From: Bacillota bacterium
GTDB taxonomy: Bacteria; Bacillota; Clostridia; Lachnospirales; Lachnospiraceae
DNA: 57,502 nt
Direction: 5' to 3'
Assembly (NCBI GenBank): GCA_023437715.1
Contig: JAEZFK010000049.1
Coordinates: 1-57,502, forward strand
Below the pieces are notes generated by a model. It saw nothing but the letters and a program-made list of their open reading frames with translations. It had not been told where the DNA came from and searched no databases. A program made the translations under genes and the position numbers. Every line of letters starts with the position of its first letter. The first letter of the stretch is position 1. Shown here piece by piece: positions 34,562-42,760 of the stretch.

Positions 34562-36013
34562 CTATTCCTTTAACACCATCAAATGCTCCACCGCCGGGTC
34601 CTCGGTTCCCTGCATGGAACAGCCCTTCTCCCTGGCATAAATGATGTATTCCACGATTTCCTCAGTTATCATTTCCCCCGGAGCCAGAATGGGGATTCCC
34701 GGGGGATAGCACATGACGAATTCCCCGCTGATCTTTCCCGCGGATTCCCTGACGGGAAGAGATACCTTCTGGGAATAAAAGGCTTTCTGAGGAGAAATCA
34801 CCACCTTAGGCGCTATGTATTCCCCGGAGAGCATGCCCGCCCGGTCCTTTTTATAAAGCCTTTCAATATCCGCCAGGGCTCCCACCAGCCGCTCAATGTC
34901 CTGGATTCTGTCTCCGATGGAGATATAGGCCAGGATGTTGCAGATATCCCCGAACTCAATCTGAATGTCATATTCATCCCGAAGAAGATCGTAAACCTCG
35001 ATTCCTGCCAGGCCATTTCCCAGGGTGTAGACGGAAAGCTTTGTCACGTCATAGTCAAAGATGCTGGTTCCGTTTATCAGGTCCCGTCCATAGGCGTAAT
35101 ACCCGCCGATGGAATTGATTTCATTTCTGGCGTACTCCGCCATTTCCACCACCCTGGCAAAGGACTCCTCTCCCCTTAAGGCTAAGTTTCTCCTGGAAAT
35201 ATCCAGGCTTGACAGCAGCAAGTAGGAGGCGCTGGTGGTCTGGGTCAGGTTTATGATCTGCCGGACATAATCTCCGTTGACGCCCTTGTTTAAAAGGAGC
35301 ATGGAGCTCTGGGTCAGGCTGCCTCCCGACTTGTGCATGGAGACTGCTGCCATATCCGCTCCCGCTTCCATGCCTGATACAGGAAGACCCTTTCCGAAAT
35401 AGAGATGGGTTCCATGGGCTTCATCGGCCAGGACCATCATTCCGTGAGCGTGGGCCACCTTGACGATGGACCGGATATCGGAGCAGATTCCATAATAGGT
35501 GGGATTATTGACGAATACGGCCACCGCATCCGGGTTCTCCTCAATAGCTTTTTCCACCTGGCTGATTTCCATACCTAAGGAAATGCCCAGCATGCTGTTT
35601 ACCTCCGGGTTTACATAAACCGGAACCGCCCCGCATAAGACCAGGGCATTGATGGCGCTCTTATGGACATTTCTGGGGAGAATGATTTTATCTCCGGCCT
35701 TGCAGACAGATAAGATCATACTCTGGACCGCCGAGGTGGTGCCGCCCACCATCAGGAAAGCATCGGCCGCCCCAAAGGCCTGGGCCGCCAGCTCCTCCGC
35801 ATCACGGATTACGGATACGGGATGACATAAATTGTCCAGAGGCTTCATGGAATTTACGTCAAGGCCCACACATTTTTCTCCCAGAAGCTGGGCCAGCTCC
35901 GGGTTTCCCCTTCCCCTTTTATGGCCCGGAACATCAAAGGGAACCACCCTCTTTTTCCGGAACGTTTCAAGAGCTTCATAAATAGGCGCTCTCTTCTGAT
36001 TTTCTCTGTTCAT
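34562..36013 (-). CDS. speA: Arginine decarboxylase, fold I (Orn/Lys/Arg decarboxylase family)
   Basis: A 483-residue PLP enzyme of the short Firmicutes SpeA/YaaO type. PLP is bound by K228 in SMHKSGGSLTQSS, with DEAHGTHLYF before it and the N-terminal PFDVPGHKRGRGNPEL block. Arginine is favoured as substrate because agmatine deiminase and carbamoylputrescine amidase genes are in the same operon; lysine or ornithine cannot be excluded from sequence alone. First gene of the six-gene polyamine operon. Confidence 0.9.
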   Translation of the reverse strand: MNRENQKRAPIYEALETFRKKRVVPFDVPGHKRGRGNPELAQLLGEKCVGLDVNSMKPLDNLCHPVSVIRDAEELAAQAFGAADAFLMVGGTTSAVQSMILSVCKAGDKIILPRNVHKSAINALVLCGAVPVYVNPEVNSMLGISLGMEISQVEKAIEENPDAVAVFVNNPTYYGICSDIRSIVKVAHAHGMMVLADEAHGTHLYFGKGLPVSGMEAGADMAAVSMHKSGGSLTQSSMLLLNKGVNGDYVRQIINLTQTTSASYLLLSSLDISRRNLALRGEESFARVVEMAEYARNEINSIGGYYAYGRDLINGTSIFDYDVTKLSVYTLGNGLAGIEVYDLLRDEYDIQIEFGDICNILAYISIGDRIQDIERLVGALADIERLYKKDRAGMLSGEYIAPKVVISPQKAFYSQKVSLPVRESAGKISGEFVMCYPPGIPILAPGEMITEEIVEYIIYAREKGCSMQGTEDPAVEHLMVLKE

Positions 36014-36360
36014 ATGGAATTTACACCTTTCTTATCATAGGGTCTTTGCCGTATAGGACGAACTTTCCCATACGACAAAAGAGGCAGGTGATTGTACATC
36101 ACCTGCCTAAATTTCATGAAAAATATCTCCGGCAAAGGGCATTCCACCCGCCTTATATTCATGACATTTATCGTTTTCGAGTCTACATAGCAAATATATT
36201 CCCTGCTATTATTGATCGTTTCACAAGATGATGCGCATCCGCACTGATTATTAAGTAATCAACTTATAAAATTTGAGCTTCTAACTCAATCAATAATGTG
36301 GTTTCCCACGCTCGGCAGCTGACCCGCCTGTCCGTCTGGGCTTAACTTCCTTGGAAGTGG
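36014..36360 (-). promoter_or_regulatory. Long leader/control region of the polyamine operon
   Basis: No gene. Near the start codon there is a perfect hairpin, AGGCAGGTGAT and its complement around TGTAC (36082-36108). Further upstream on the minus strand lies a structured-looking stretch: ACTTCC-AA-GGAAGT, GTGG-GAAA-CCAC (a GNRA tetraloop stem) and GTGCGGATGCGC. I recognise no known riboswitch class. A leader of this length suggests regulation by RNA structure, possibly responding to polyamines. Confidence 0.4.
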
Positions 36361-36532
36361 TCAATATTTGCATGAAAACGATAATGTCTCTTCATACTGG
36401 GGTAAAGAATAACACATTTTGTGGATCTGTGTCAACCGGTATTTTAAAAAATTCCGGCAAAGGGAAAGGGCCGCTGCCCGGAAAACTTGTGATTTTTCCC
36501 GGACAGCGGCCGTTCTCCGCTTATACGCTTTC
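36361..36532 (-). terminator. Terminator of spoIIID
   Basis: On the minus strand GGCCGCTG (complement of 36504-36511) pairs with CAGCGGCC (complement of 36469-36476), with further pairing inside, followed by CCCTTTCCCTTT and, after GCCGGAA, a run of T. The rest of the span to 36361 shows nothing clear. Confidence 0.7.
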
Positions 36533-36805
36533 TCAATTTTTTTTGCTGCACATCTGTAAGCGATGCTGATACTTCTCTTTGGTGGCAAGGCCTCCACGAA
36601 TATGGCGCTCGGATTTGTTAATGTCCAGGATCACCCTGGCCCTGGCTGCCAGAGACGGATTAATGTGCTCTAAGCGGTCTGTTACATCCTTATGTACCGT
36701 AGATTTGGATATCCCAAACTTCTTTGCCGTCTGCCTCACGGTCGCATGATAGTCTATAATGTAGTTGGCGATCGCAACCGCGCGTTCTTCAATATATTCC
36801 TTCAA
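36533..36805 (-). CDS. spoIIID: Sporulation transcriptional regulator SpoIIID
   Basis: A 90-residue mother-cell DNA-binding protein acting between sigma-E and sigma-K. The helix-turn-helix is TVRQTAKKFGISKSTVHKDV, and the whole chain aligns by eye with SpoIIID of other clostridia (MKEYIEERAVAIANYIIDY at the N-terminus). The start is TTG with AGGGGGA eight bases ahead. Monocistronic and with a strong terminator. A decayed copy of its 5' half and leader lies at 48769-48925. Confidence 0.95.
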   Translation of the reverse strand: MKEYIEERAVAIANYIIDYHATVRQTAKKFGISKSTVHKDVTDRLEHINPSLAARARVILDINKSERHIRGGLATKEKYQHRLQMCSKKN

Positions 36806-36837
36806 GAAAATCCCCCTGCTAGGACGTTTTTACATAC

Positions 36838-36965
36838 TTATGCAGGAAGATTTTCAGTTAGTACCAAAACTCCAAACTCTTCCGGCAGATGCTTCACCAA
36901 TGCTTCTGCCGGCTCATATGCCCTTGTTCCCGGCCCAGTCTCCGCCGGAATTTTCCCTGTTTTTT
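36838..36965 (-). pseudogene. Possible truncated coding tail at the island edge
   Basis: An open minus-strand frame ending in TAA at 36838-36840 reads IPAETGPGTRAYEPAEALV and closes PEEFGVLVLTENLPA. It runs back into the stop region of the PrpR-type gene without a start of its own. It could be what is left of a host gene cut by the island, or chance. Confidence 0.3.
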
Positions 36966-38759
36966 CTATTCGGCATCCTCATTTTTGTTCAGATAGCGCC
37001 ACAGCGTGGTGCGGCTGATGCCCAGCTGGCGCGCGGCGGCCGCCCGGTTGCCGTTGTTGGCTGTGACCGCCTGCTGTACCACCTGGCTGATGATCTCCTC
37101 CAGTGTGCGTTCGGTATTCACCGGAGCGGCGGCCGGGGCGGCACTGCGGCGCAGCGAACGCTCCCTTGCCAGCAGCTCCGCCACCACGCTGCTGCGTATA
37201 TAGGTCGAGGCCGTCAGCGTGGCCAGGGTCTGCAGTACGTGCTTGAACTGGGTATAATTGTTTGGCCAGTCGTACTGGCGCAGCATCTCGATGGCCCGCG
37301 GCTCAAAGCCGGAAATCTGCTTGCCCAGCTCCAGGTTTAAACTGCCCAGGTAGAGACTGGCCAGGGAGGGGATCTCATCGGAACGGCTCCGCAGTGAGGG
37401 CAGATTCAGTGTCAGGCAGCCCAGCTTGGCGCTGAAGCGGCGCACCACATCGGGAACCGGTTCACTGTCGCGGCAGGCACAGGAAAACAGCAGCCGCACC
37501 CGGCGGGCAAGGCCGGTTTCTAAAATGGCGGCCAGCAGTTCTGCAGCCCGTGCTTCGGGCAGAGATTCAAAGTTCTGGAAGTAGATCGTGTTGCCGGTGG
37601 CATTCAGCGGTGAATTGTAGTGGCCGAGCAGAAAATCCCAGCTCTTATCATTCATCAGTTCGCAGTTGACCAGCACAAAGGGCTTGTTCACCAACGGACT
37701 ATGGAGATACAGAAACCGGGCGATCTGTTCCTTTCCGGTGCCTGATTCGCCTCTGATCATAACCGGCTGGCGCACGGAGGCCAGGGTCTGAATTTCGGTA
37801 TCCAGCGTTCCCATAGCGCCGCTGATGCTGTAAAAGCTGTTCATGAACAGGTATTCACATTCCCCCTTGTTCATGAAGCGCAGCCCGGCCCAGTGGGAGT
37901 GCAGCGGAATGCGCGACGGCACACAATAGAACAGGCAGTACCGTTCGGTGTCCATCAGCAGCGTCTGAGCCGTGATGCTGTACAGCTGGTCCCGCTCGGT
38001 GCGGTAGAATTTCAGGGAACCGCTGGCCGGTACCTCACGCAGATGGGTGCGCAGCGCCTCAGACAGCCCGGCGGACAGCTCGGCCGGGCTGCTGTAAAAT
38101 ATGTTCCCGGCGGTATCCAGCACGACCACGCAGCCGTTTTGATCCTGGGTAATGCTGCGCAGGAACATATTTTCCTGCCGCAGACGGCCAAACCACAAGC
38201 TGATGTCCAGGGCCTGATCGATGGCGGCGTGCAGACTCTCGACGCCCGATGTGATCAGGAAAGCATCCAACTCCATCTGGCGGGCGACGGTATGGGTGAC
38301 CATGTCGCAGACAACCATGCGGTAGCCGCCCTGCTTGAGCTGTTCCAGTGTGCGGGTGACCTCATCGACGCTATGCACCGTTAAAATGTCCAGATTGTAG
38401 CCCAGCAAATCACAGAGGGTGTGGGCCGGTTCCGTAATGCTGGGAAAGCCGACGATGGCGTATAAATTGGAATAGTTTTCAGCCAGCTTCATGGCGCGCA
38501 GCACATCGTAAACCGAAAGATGTATCTCAACCACCGGTAAGTCGGTCACCTGGCGGATCAGGGACGCAGTGCCGCCCCGGGAAATGATGCAGTCGTAAGC
38601 GTTAGGCGGCATGCGCTTTACAATGGCGACGCCCTCATCAAGGTCGCCGGTATAAACATCCAGCTGTACATTCGGGTAAGCCTGTGCCGCCCGCTCCATA
38701 GCGGTGTGCATACCCTCGTAGGGGGCAATCCCCAGAATGCGGGTGCGTGTTTCGACCAT
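36966..38759 (-). CDS. PrpR-type transcriptional regulator with degenerate AAA+ domain
   Basis: A 597-residue regulator. Residues 1-190 are a PrpR_N sensor domain (IISRGGTASLIRQVTDLPVVEI), about 205-290 look PAS-like, about 310-500 are an AAA+ domain with Walker A GESGTGKE (337-344), and the end is a Fis-type HTH (AAARQLGISRTTLWRYL). The sigma-54 contact loop GAFTGA is replaced by NSPLNATG, and Walker B lacks its DE pair (NTIYFQNFESL). So it is unlikely to be a classical sigma-54 activator. Divergent from the kinase operon, which it probably controls in response to a pathway acid. Confidence 0.85.
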   Translation of the reverse strand: MVETRTRILGIAPYEGMHTAMERAAQAYPNVQLDVYTGDLDEGVAIVKRMPPNAYDCIISRGGTASLIRQVTDLPVVEIHLSVYDVLRAMKLAENYSNLYAIVGFPSITEPAHTLCDLLGYNLDILTVHSVDEVTRTLEQLKQGGYRMVVCDMVTHTVARQMELDAFLITSGVESLHAAIDQALDISLWFGRLRQENMFLRSITQDQNGCVVVLDTAGNIFYSSPAELSAGLSEALRTHLREVPASGSLKFYRTERDQLYSITAQTLLMDTERYCLFYCVPSRIPLHSHWAGLRFMNKGECEYLFMNSFYSISGAMGTLDTEIQTLASVRQPVMIRGESGTGKEQIARFLYLHSPLVNKPFVLVNCELMNDKSWDFLLGHYNSPLNATGNTIYFQNFESLPEARAAELLAAILETGLARRVRLLFSCACRDSEPVPDVVRRFSAKLGCLTLNLPSLRSRSDEIPSLASLYLGSLNLELGKQISGFEPRAIEMLRQYDWPNNYTQFKHVLQTLATLTASTYIRSSVVAELLARERSLRRSAAPAAAPVNTERTLEEIISQVVQQAVTANNGNRAAAARQLGISRTTLWRYLNKNEDAE

Positions 38760-38826
38760 AGCGAATTCCTCCGTTTATTTTTGAGACTATTATAGCAGAG
38801 GGCTGCACAAAAAGCACCATATATAA

Positions 38827-38841
38827 GTTTCACTTTGAAAC
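38827..38841. promoter_or_regulatory. Candidate operator, site 1
   Basis: GTTTCACTTTGAAAC is a perfect 6-3-6 dyad in the divergent spacer between the regulator and the kinase operon. Its right half plus flank, TTGAAACACTT, recurs exactly (on the other strand) before the transporter gene. Probably bound by the PrpR-type protein. Confidence 0.5.
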
Positions 38842-39011
38842 ACTTTGCAAATAAATTTGATTAATTTCTTTAAACCGTCCAAAAGTGCAACGTATTTGTC
38901 ACTTTTTTTCGATGCTAAGCGCTGCCAAATAGGGCATAATGATAGCACAGAACAAAAAGCAGCTGCCCCGGCGACCAGGCGCCGGGCAGTAAAACAGAGA
39001 GGGGGAAACGC

Positions 39012-40298
39012 ATGATCCGTCTTTTGATTATCGCGGACGATTTCACCGGAGCGCTGGATACAGGTGTGCAGTTCGCCGCCCACGGAATCCGGACACGGGT
39101 GGTCGTGGAGCCTGATGTGGATTTTACCGCCCACGGGGCAAAGGTGCTGGTGGTGGATACCGAGACCCGTCATCTGCCGGCCAGCCAGGCCTATGACGCG
39201 GTCGCCAGGCTGACCGAACGCGCGCTGCGTGCCGGTGTCAGCTACATTTATAAAAAGACCGATTCCGCACTGCGCGGCAACATAGGCGCCGAGCTGGCCG
39301 CCGTTCTGAAGGCCAGCGGCTGTAAGCAGCTGCCCTTTCTGCCGGCTTTCCCGCAGACAGGGCGCGTCACCCGCGGCGGCGTTCATTATGTAGACGGCGT
39401 ACCAGTGACTGAAAGCCCTTTCGGCAACGATCCCTTTGATCCTGTAAAGCACGCGGTCATAACGGAGCTGATTGCCCAACAGTGCGATCTGCCGGCCAGG
39501 AGCTTTCCTGCGCTGACAGCAGGGGACAGCGTGCCCCAGGACCAAGGCATTCTGGTGTTTGATGCGGCTGACGACGACGACCTCTACCATACGGGCCGGC
39601 TGCTGCTGGGCCATGACGGGCTCCACATCATGGCAGGCTGTGCCGGCTTCGGCGCTGTACTGCCCGAATTGCTGGGCATCGCCTCAGAAACGCCCCGCCC
39701 GCTGCCGGAGCTCGATCCGCGGCTGTTAGTCGTCTGCGGCAGCGTCAACCCCATCACGCTGGCTCAGCTTGACAGGGCCGAAAGCGCCGGCTTCACCCGC
39801 CTGCGCCTGACTCCCCACCAGAAGCTGGAACCCGGCTACTGGCAGAGCAGCGAGGGTAAAACCGCACTGACCCGCATCGAGGAAATGCTGGCCGCCAGCC
39901 CTCACTGCATCATTGAGACCAACGACCTGGGCGGCAACCAGCCGACTGCGGATTACGCAGCCAGACTGGGCATTGACCGGGAAGCCCTGCGTGTGCGCAT
40001 TGTCGGCAGTCTCGGCCATCTTGTCGGAGCAATTTTCACAAGTCCTTCCCTGGGAACCTTGCTACTGACCGGCGGCGATACTCTGCTGCAATGCATGAAC
40101 TGCGTCGGCGTCAGGGAGCTGGAACCGCTCTGTGAGCTGGAAAACGGCGTTGTGCTGGCCAGCTTTACTTACAACGGCTGCACCCGTCACGTCATCACCA
40201 AATCAGGAGGCTTCGGACAGGAGAGCCTGCTGATCGATCTGGCGGCGCGCATCGCCCCACACGAAACACCGCTGCTTCCACTGCAGCAGCATAAATAA
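39012..40298 (+). CDS. DUF1537 four-carbon acid-sugar kinase
   Basis: A 428-residue kinase of the DUF1537 family (DtnK/DenK/OtnK group), which phosphorylates threonate, erythronate or 3-oxo-tetronates at C4. The N-terminal sugar-binding domain starts LLIIADDFTGALDTGVQFA, with TDSALRGNIGAEL; the C-terminal nucleotide domain has SLGHLVGAIF, LLLTGGDTL and VITKSGGFGQ. With the PdxA2-type gene in the same operon, the D-threonate/D-erythronate route to dihydroxyacetone phosphate is the likely one. GAGGGGG precedes the ATG. First gene of the operon. Confidence 0.9.
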   Translation: MIRLLIIADDFTGALDTGVQFAAHGIRTRVVVEPDVDFTAHGAKVLVVDTETRHLPASQAYDAVARLTERALRAGVSYIYKKTDSALRGNIGAELAAVLKASGCKQLPFLPAFPQTGRVTRGGVHYVDGVPVTESPFGNDPFDPVKHAVITELIAQQCDLPARSFPALTAGDSVPQDQGILVFDAADDDDLYHTGRLLLGHDGLHIMAGCAGFGAVLPELLGIASETPRPLPELDPRLLVVCGSVNPITLAQLDRAESAGFTRLRLTPHQKLEPGYWQSSEGKTALTRIEEMLAASPHCIIETNDLGGNQPTADYAARLGIDREALRVRIVGSLGHLVGAIFTSPSLGTLLLTGGDTLLQCMNCVGVRELEPLCELENGVVLASFTYNGCTRHVITKSGGFGQESLLIDLAARIAPHETPLLPLQQHK

Positions 40299-40314
40299 GA
40301 TTGGAGGAAAAGAC

Positions 40315-41475
40315 ATGACATACGCAAAGCTTCCCGGCCTGACCTGGGATGGAACTGTTTATGAAAATGAGGAAATGGGCACGTTGGAGGCACTTCTTCC
40401 CACCGGCGGATATCCTACCGCACACGCCCCCGCTATGGTAGAACTGCCTGATGGCGATCTGCTGTGCTGCTGGTTCGCCGGTACCTACGAGGGCAGCGCC
40501 GATATCCATATCATCTGCTCGATCCTGCCCAAAGACGGCCCGGCATGGCTGCCGCCCGTCGACATTTCCAATGACCCGGCCCGCAGCGAGCAGAACCCTT
40601 CCCTGTTCTACGGCCCCGATCATGCCGTCTGGGCAATGTACACCGCCCAGCTGGACCGTCAGGAGGGCAAGGACAATATGCAGTTCACCGCGGTTGTCCG
40701 CTGCCAAAAGAGCACCGACGGCGGCAGGACGTGGGGACCATATGAGACCGTTTTTCCAGAGGAGGGCACCTTCTGCCGTCAGCCCATCCAGATTCTTTCC
40801 AACGGCCGCTGGATCTTTTCCAACTGGCTCTGTACGGATTCTGCCGACGGCCTTTCCGGCGATCCCACCGCATTCCGCATCTCAGACGATGAGGGAAGGA
40901 CGTGGCGTATGGTCATGATGCCTAAAAGCAACGGCCATGTCCATGCCAACGTCATTGAGCTGGAACCGGGTCATCTGGTCGCTTTCATGCGCAACCGTGA
41001 GGCCTACCGCATCCACCGCAGCGAATCCTTTGACTGGGGAGAAACATGGAGCGAACCGGCACCCACGCCGCTGCCCAACAACAATTCCAGCATCAGCGCC
41101 GTCAAGCTGCAGAGCGGCCGTATCGCCATTGCACACAATCCCACCTCCACGCCCAATCCCCAGCCCGGCAAAGCCGCATGGCCCGGCCTGCGCTGCCCCG
41201 TGGCAGTTGCCCTGTCCGAGGACGGAGGCCTGACTTTCCCCATCATCCGTTTTCTGGAGCGGGGCGAAGGCTTTGTGGGTGATGAAAACAAAACCAACAA
41301 CAGACAGTATGAATACCCGTACCTCATGCAGGGCCGCGACGGCATGCTGCATCTGGCCTATGCCGCGCGCACCCGTCAGGGCATCAAGTACGTCCGTTTC
41401 AGCGAGAAAGACGTCCTCGGCGAGAAACGGGAGCGTGTGGGCGTGTACAACCCCACCGCTGCCCAGAGCCGCTGA
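40315..41475 (+). CDS. BNR/sialidase-fold protein (BNR_2 type), cytoplasmic
   Basis: A 386-residue six-bladed propeller protein. Four Asp-box (SxDxGxTW) turns are visible: STDGGRTW (133-140), SDDEGRTW (190-197), SFDWGETW (238-245) and SEDGGLTF (301-308). There is no signal peptide and the sialidase FRIP motif is replaced by HAPAM, so it is not a canonical secreted sialidase. The fold also includes glycosidases and uronic-acid lyases. In this operon it may free an acid sugar from an imported conjugate; the reaction is unknown. Start after GGAGGAAA, 16 bases from the kinase. Confidence 0.8.
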   Translation: MTYAKLPGLTWDGTVYENEEMGTLEALLPTGGYPTAHAPAMVELPDGDLLCCWFAGTYEGSADIHIICSILPKDGPAWLPPVDISNDPARSEQNPSLFYGPDHAVWAMYTAQLDRQEGKDNMQFTAVVRCQKSTDGGRTWGPYETVFPEEGTFCRQPIQILSNGRWIFSNWLCTDSADGLSGDPTAFRISDDEGRTWRMVMMPKSNGHVHANVIELEPGHLVAFMRNREAYRIHRSESFDWGETWSEPAPTPLPNNNSSISAVKLQSGRIAIAHNPTSTPNPQPGKAAWPGLRCPVAVALSEDGGLTFPIIRFLERGEGFVGDENKTNNRQYEYPYLMQGRDGMLHLAYAARTRQGIKYVRFSEKDVLGEKRERVGVYNPTAAQSR

Positions 41476-41538
41476 TCCTCTGCCGGGCTCCGCCTGCAGA
41501 CATACAGATACTCACCACAAACCAAGGAGGCTCTTCTT

Positions 41539-42702
41539 ATGCTTACTACCTATAACTTAAAAATGCCCCACGCCGTCTATGGCGGCGAAAACGCAATGGA
41601 AAACATCACCGCAATTTTAAAAACCAACGGAGTCAGGCGTGTGGCCATGTTCACCGATAAGGGGATCGAGGGCGCCGGCCTGTTCACCCTGCCCGAGGAG
41701 GCCGTCAAGGCGGCCGGTGCTGATTATTATGTCCTTGATGACCTGCCGGCGGAGCCCAGCTACATGGCTGTTCAGAAGCTGGTCGATCAGTTCAGGGAAA
41801 GCGGCGCCGATATGATCGTCGCCTGCGGCGGCGGCAGCGTTATGGATGCAGCCAAGCTGGCCAGCGTGCTGGTTACCGATGAATACGGCGTCAGGGAGCT
41901 GCTGGATGAGCCGGGGCGCGCCAAAAAGCGGGTGCCGATCATCCTGATTCCCACCACCGCCGGTACCGGCGCCGAGGTCACGCCCAATGCCATCGTGGCA
42001 GTGCCTGAAAAGGAGCTGAAGGTCGGCATCGTCAACGAGAACATGATTGCCGATTACGTGATCCTCGATGCCCGCATGATCAAGAATCTGCCCCGCAAAA
42101 TTGCCGCCGCAACCGGCGTCGACGCGCTGGCACACTGTATCGAATGCTTCACCAGCAACAAGGCGAACCCCTTCAGCGACCTCTACGCTTTGGAGGGTCT
42201 GGACTTAATCCTCAATAACATTGAAAAAGCCTGCGACGACCCCGAAGCCATGCAGGAAAAGAACCGTATGCAGATTGCGGCCTACTACGGCGGTCTGGCC
42301 ATCACCGCCAGCGGCACAACCGCTGTCCATGCCCTCAGCTATCCCCTGGGCGGAAAATACCACATCGCCCACGGAGTTTCCAACGCCATCCTGCTGGCGC
42401 CTGTGATGCGTTTTAATGAGCCTGCCTGTCAGGAACGCTTCGCCATTGCCTATGACCGCTGCTGCCACGATGAGGTTAAGACCTGCAAAACCCCGGCCGA
42501 GAAATCCGCATGGATCATCACCCGGCTGGAACAGATTGTGAGGCACCTTGACATTCCCGCCAGCCTCAGGGAATTTAACGTGCCGGAGAGCGATTTAGAC
42601 ATCCTGGTGGAGTCCGGTATGCAGGTGCAGCGCCTGTTGGTCAACAACCCGCGTCCCGTCACGGCTGAGGATGCCCGCGCACTTTATAAGCAGATTTTAT
42701 AG
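41539..42702 (+). CDS. Iron-containing alcohol dehydrogenase
   Basis: A 387-residue group III dehydrogenase. The NAD loop is CGGGSVMDAAK, the metal-site region is TGVDALAHCIE and KYHIAHGVSNA with the expected histidines, and TTAGTGAEVTPNA is conserved. It is most like those acting on small hydroxy acids or aldehydes (lactaldehyde, 4-hydroxybutyrate type). In the pathway it could oxidise or reduce the intermediate passed to the lyase or kinase. AAGGAGG precedes the ATG. Confidence 0.9.
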   Translation: MLTTYNLKMPHAVYGGENAMENITAILKTNGVRRVAMFTDKGIEGAGLFTLPEEAVKAAGADYYVLDDLPAEPSYMAVQKLVDQFRESGADMIVACGGGSVMDAAKLASVLVTDEYGVRELLDEPGRAKKRVPIILIPTTAGTGAEVTPNAIVAVPEKELKVGIVNENMIADYVILDARMIKNLPRKIAAATGVDALAHCIECFTSNKANPFSDLYALEGLDLILNNIEKACDDPEAMQEKNRMQIAAYYGGLAITASGTTAVHALSYPLGGKYHIAHGVSNAILLAPVMRFNEPACQERFAIAYDRCCHDEVKTCKTPAEKSAWIITRLEQIVRHLDIPASLREFNVPESDLDILVESGMQVQRLLVNNPRPVTAEDARALYKQIL

Positions 42703-42760
42703 AGGCAGATTTTATAAAAACATTTCTTATAAAAATATTTCACAAATAAGGAGGTATCTC

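Noticed and set aside
36290..36360. Resemblance of GGAAGTTAAGCCC to 5S rRNA
   Set aside because: Only about ten bases match and the rest of the 5S fold is absent.
38760..39011. Search for a sigma-54 (-24/-12) promoter in the divergent spacer
   Set aside because: No TGGCAC-N5-TTGC type element is visible, which agrees with the degenerate AAA+ domain of the regulator.
38790..39626. Minus-strand open frame of 278 codons opposite the kinase gene
   Set aside because: Composition is unlike protein, and it runs antisense to the DUF1537 kinase and across the divergent promoter.
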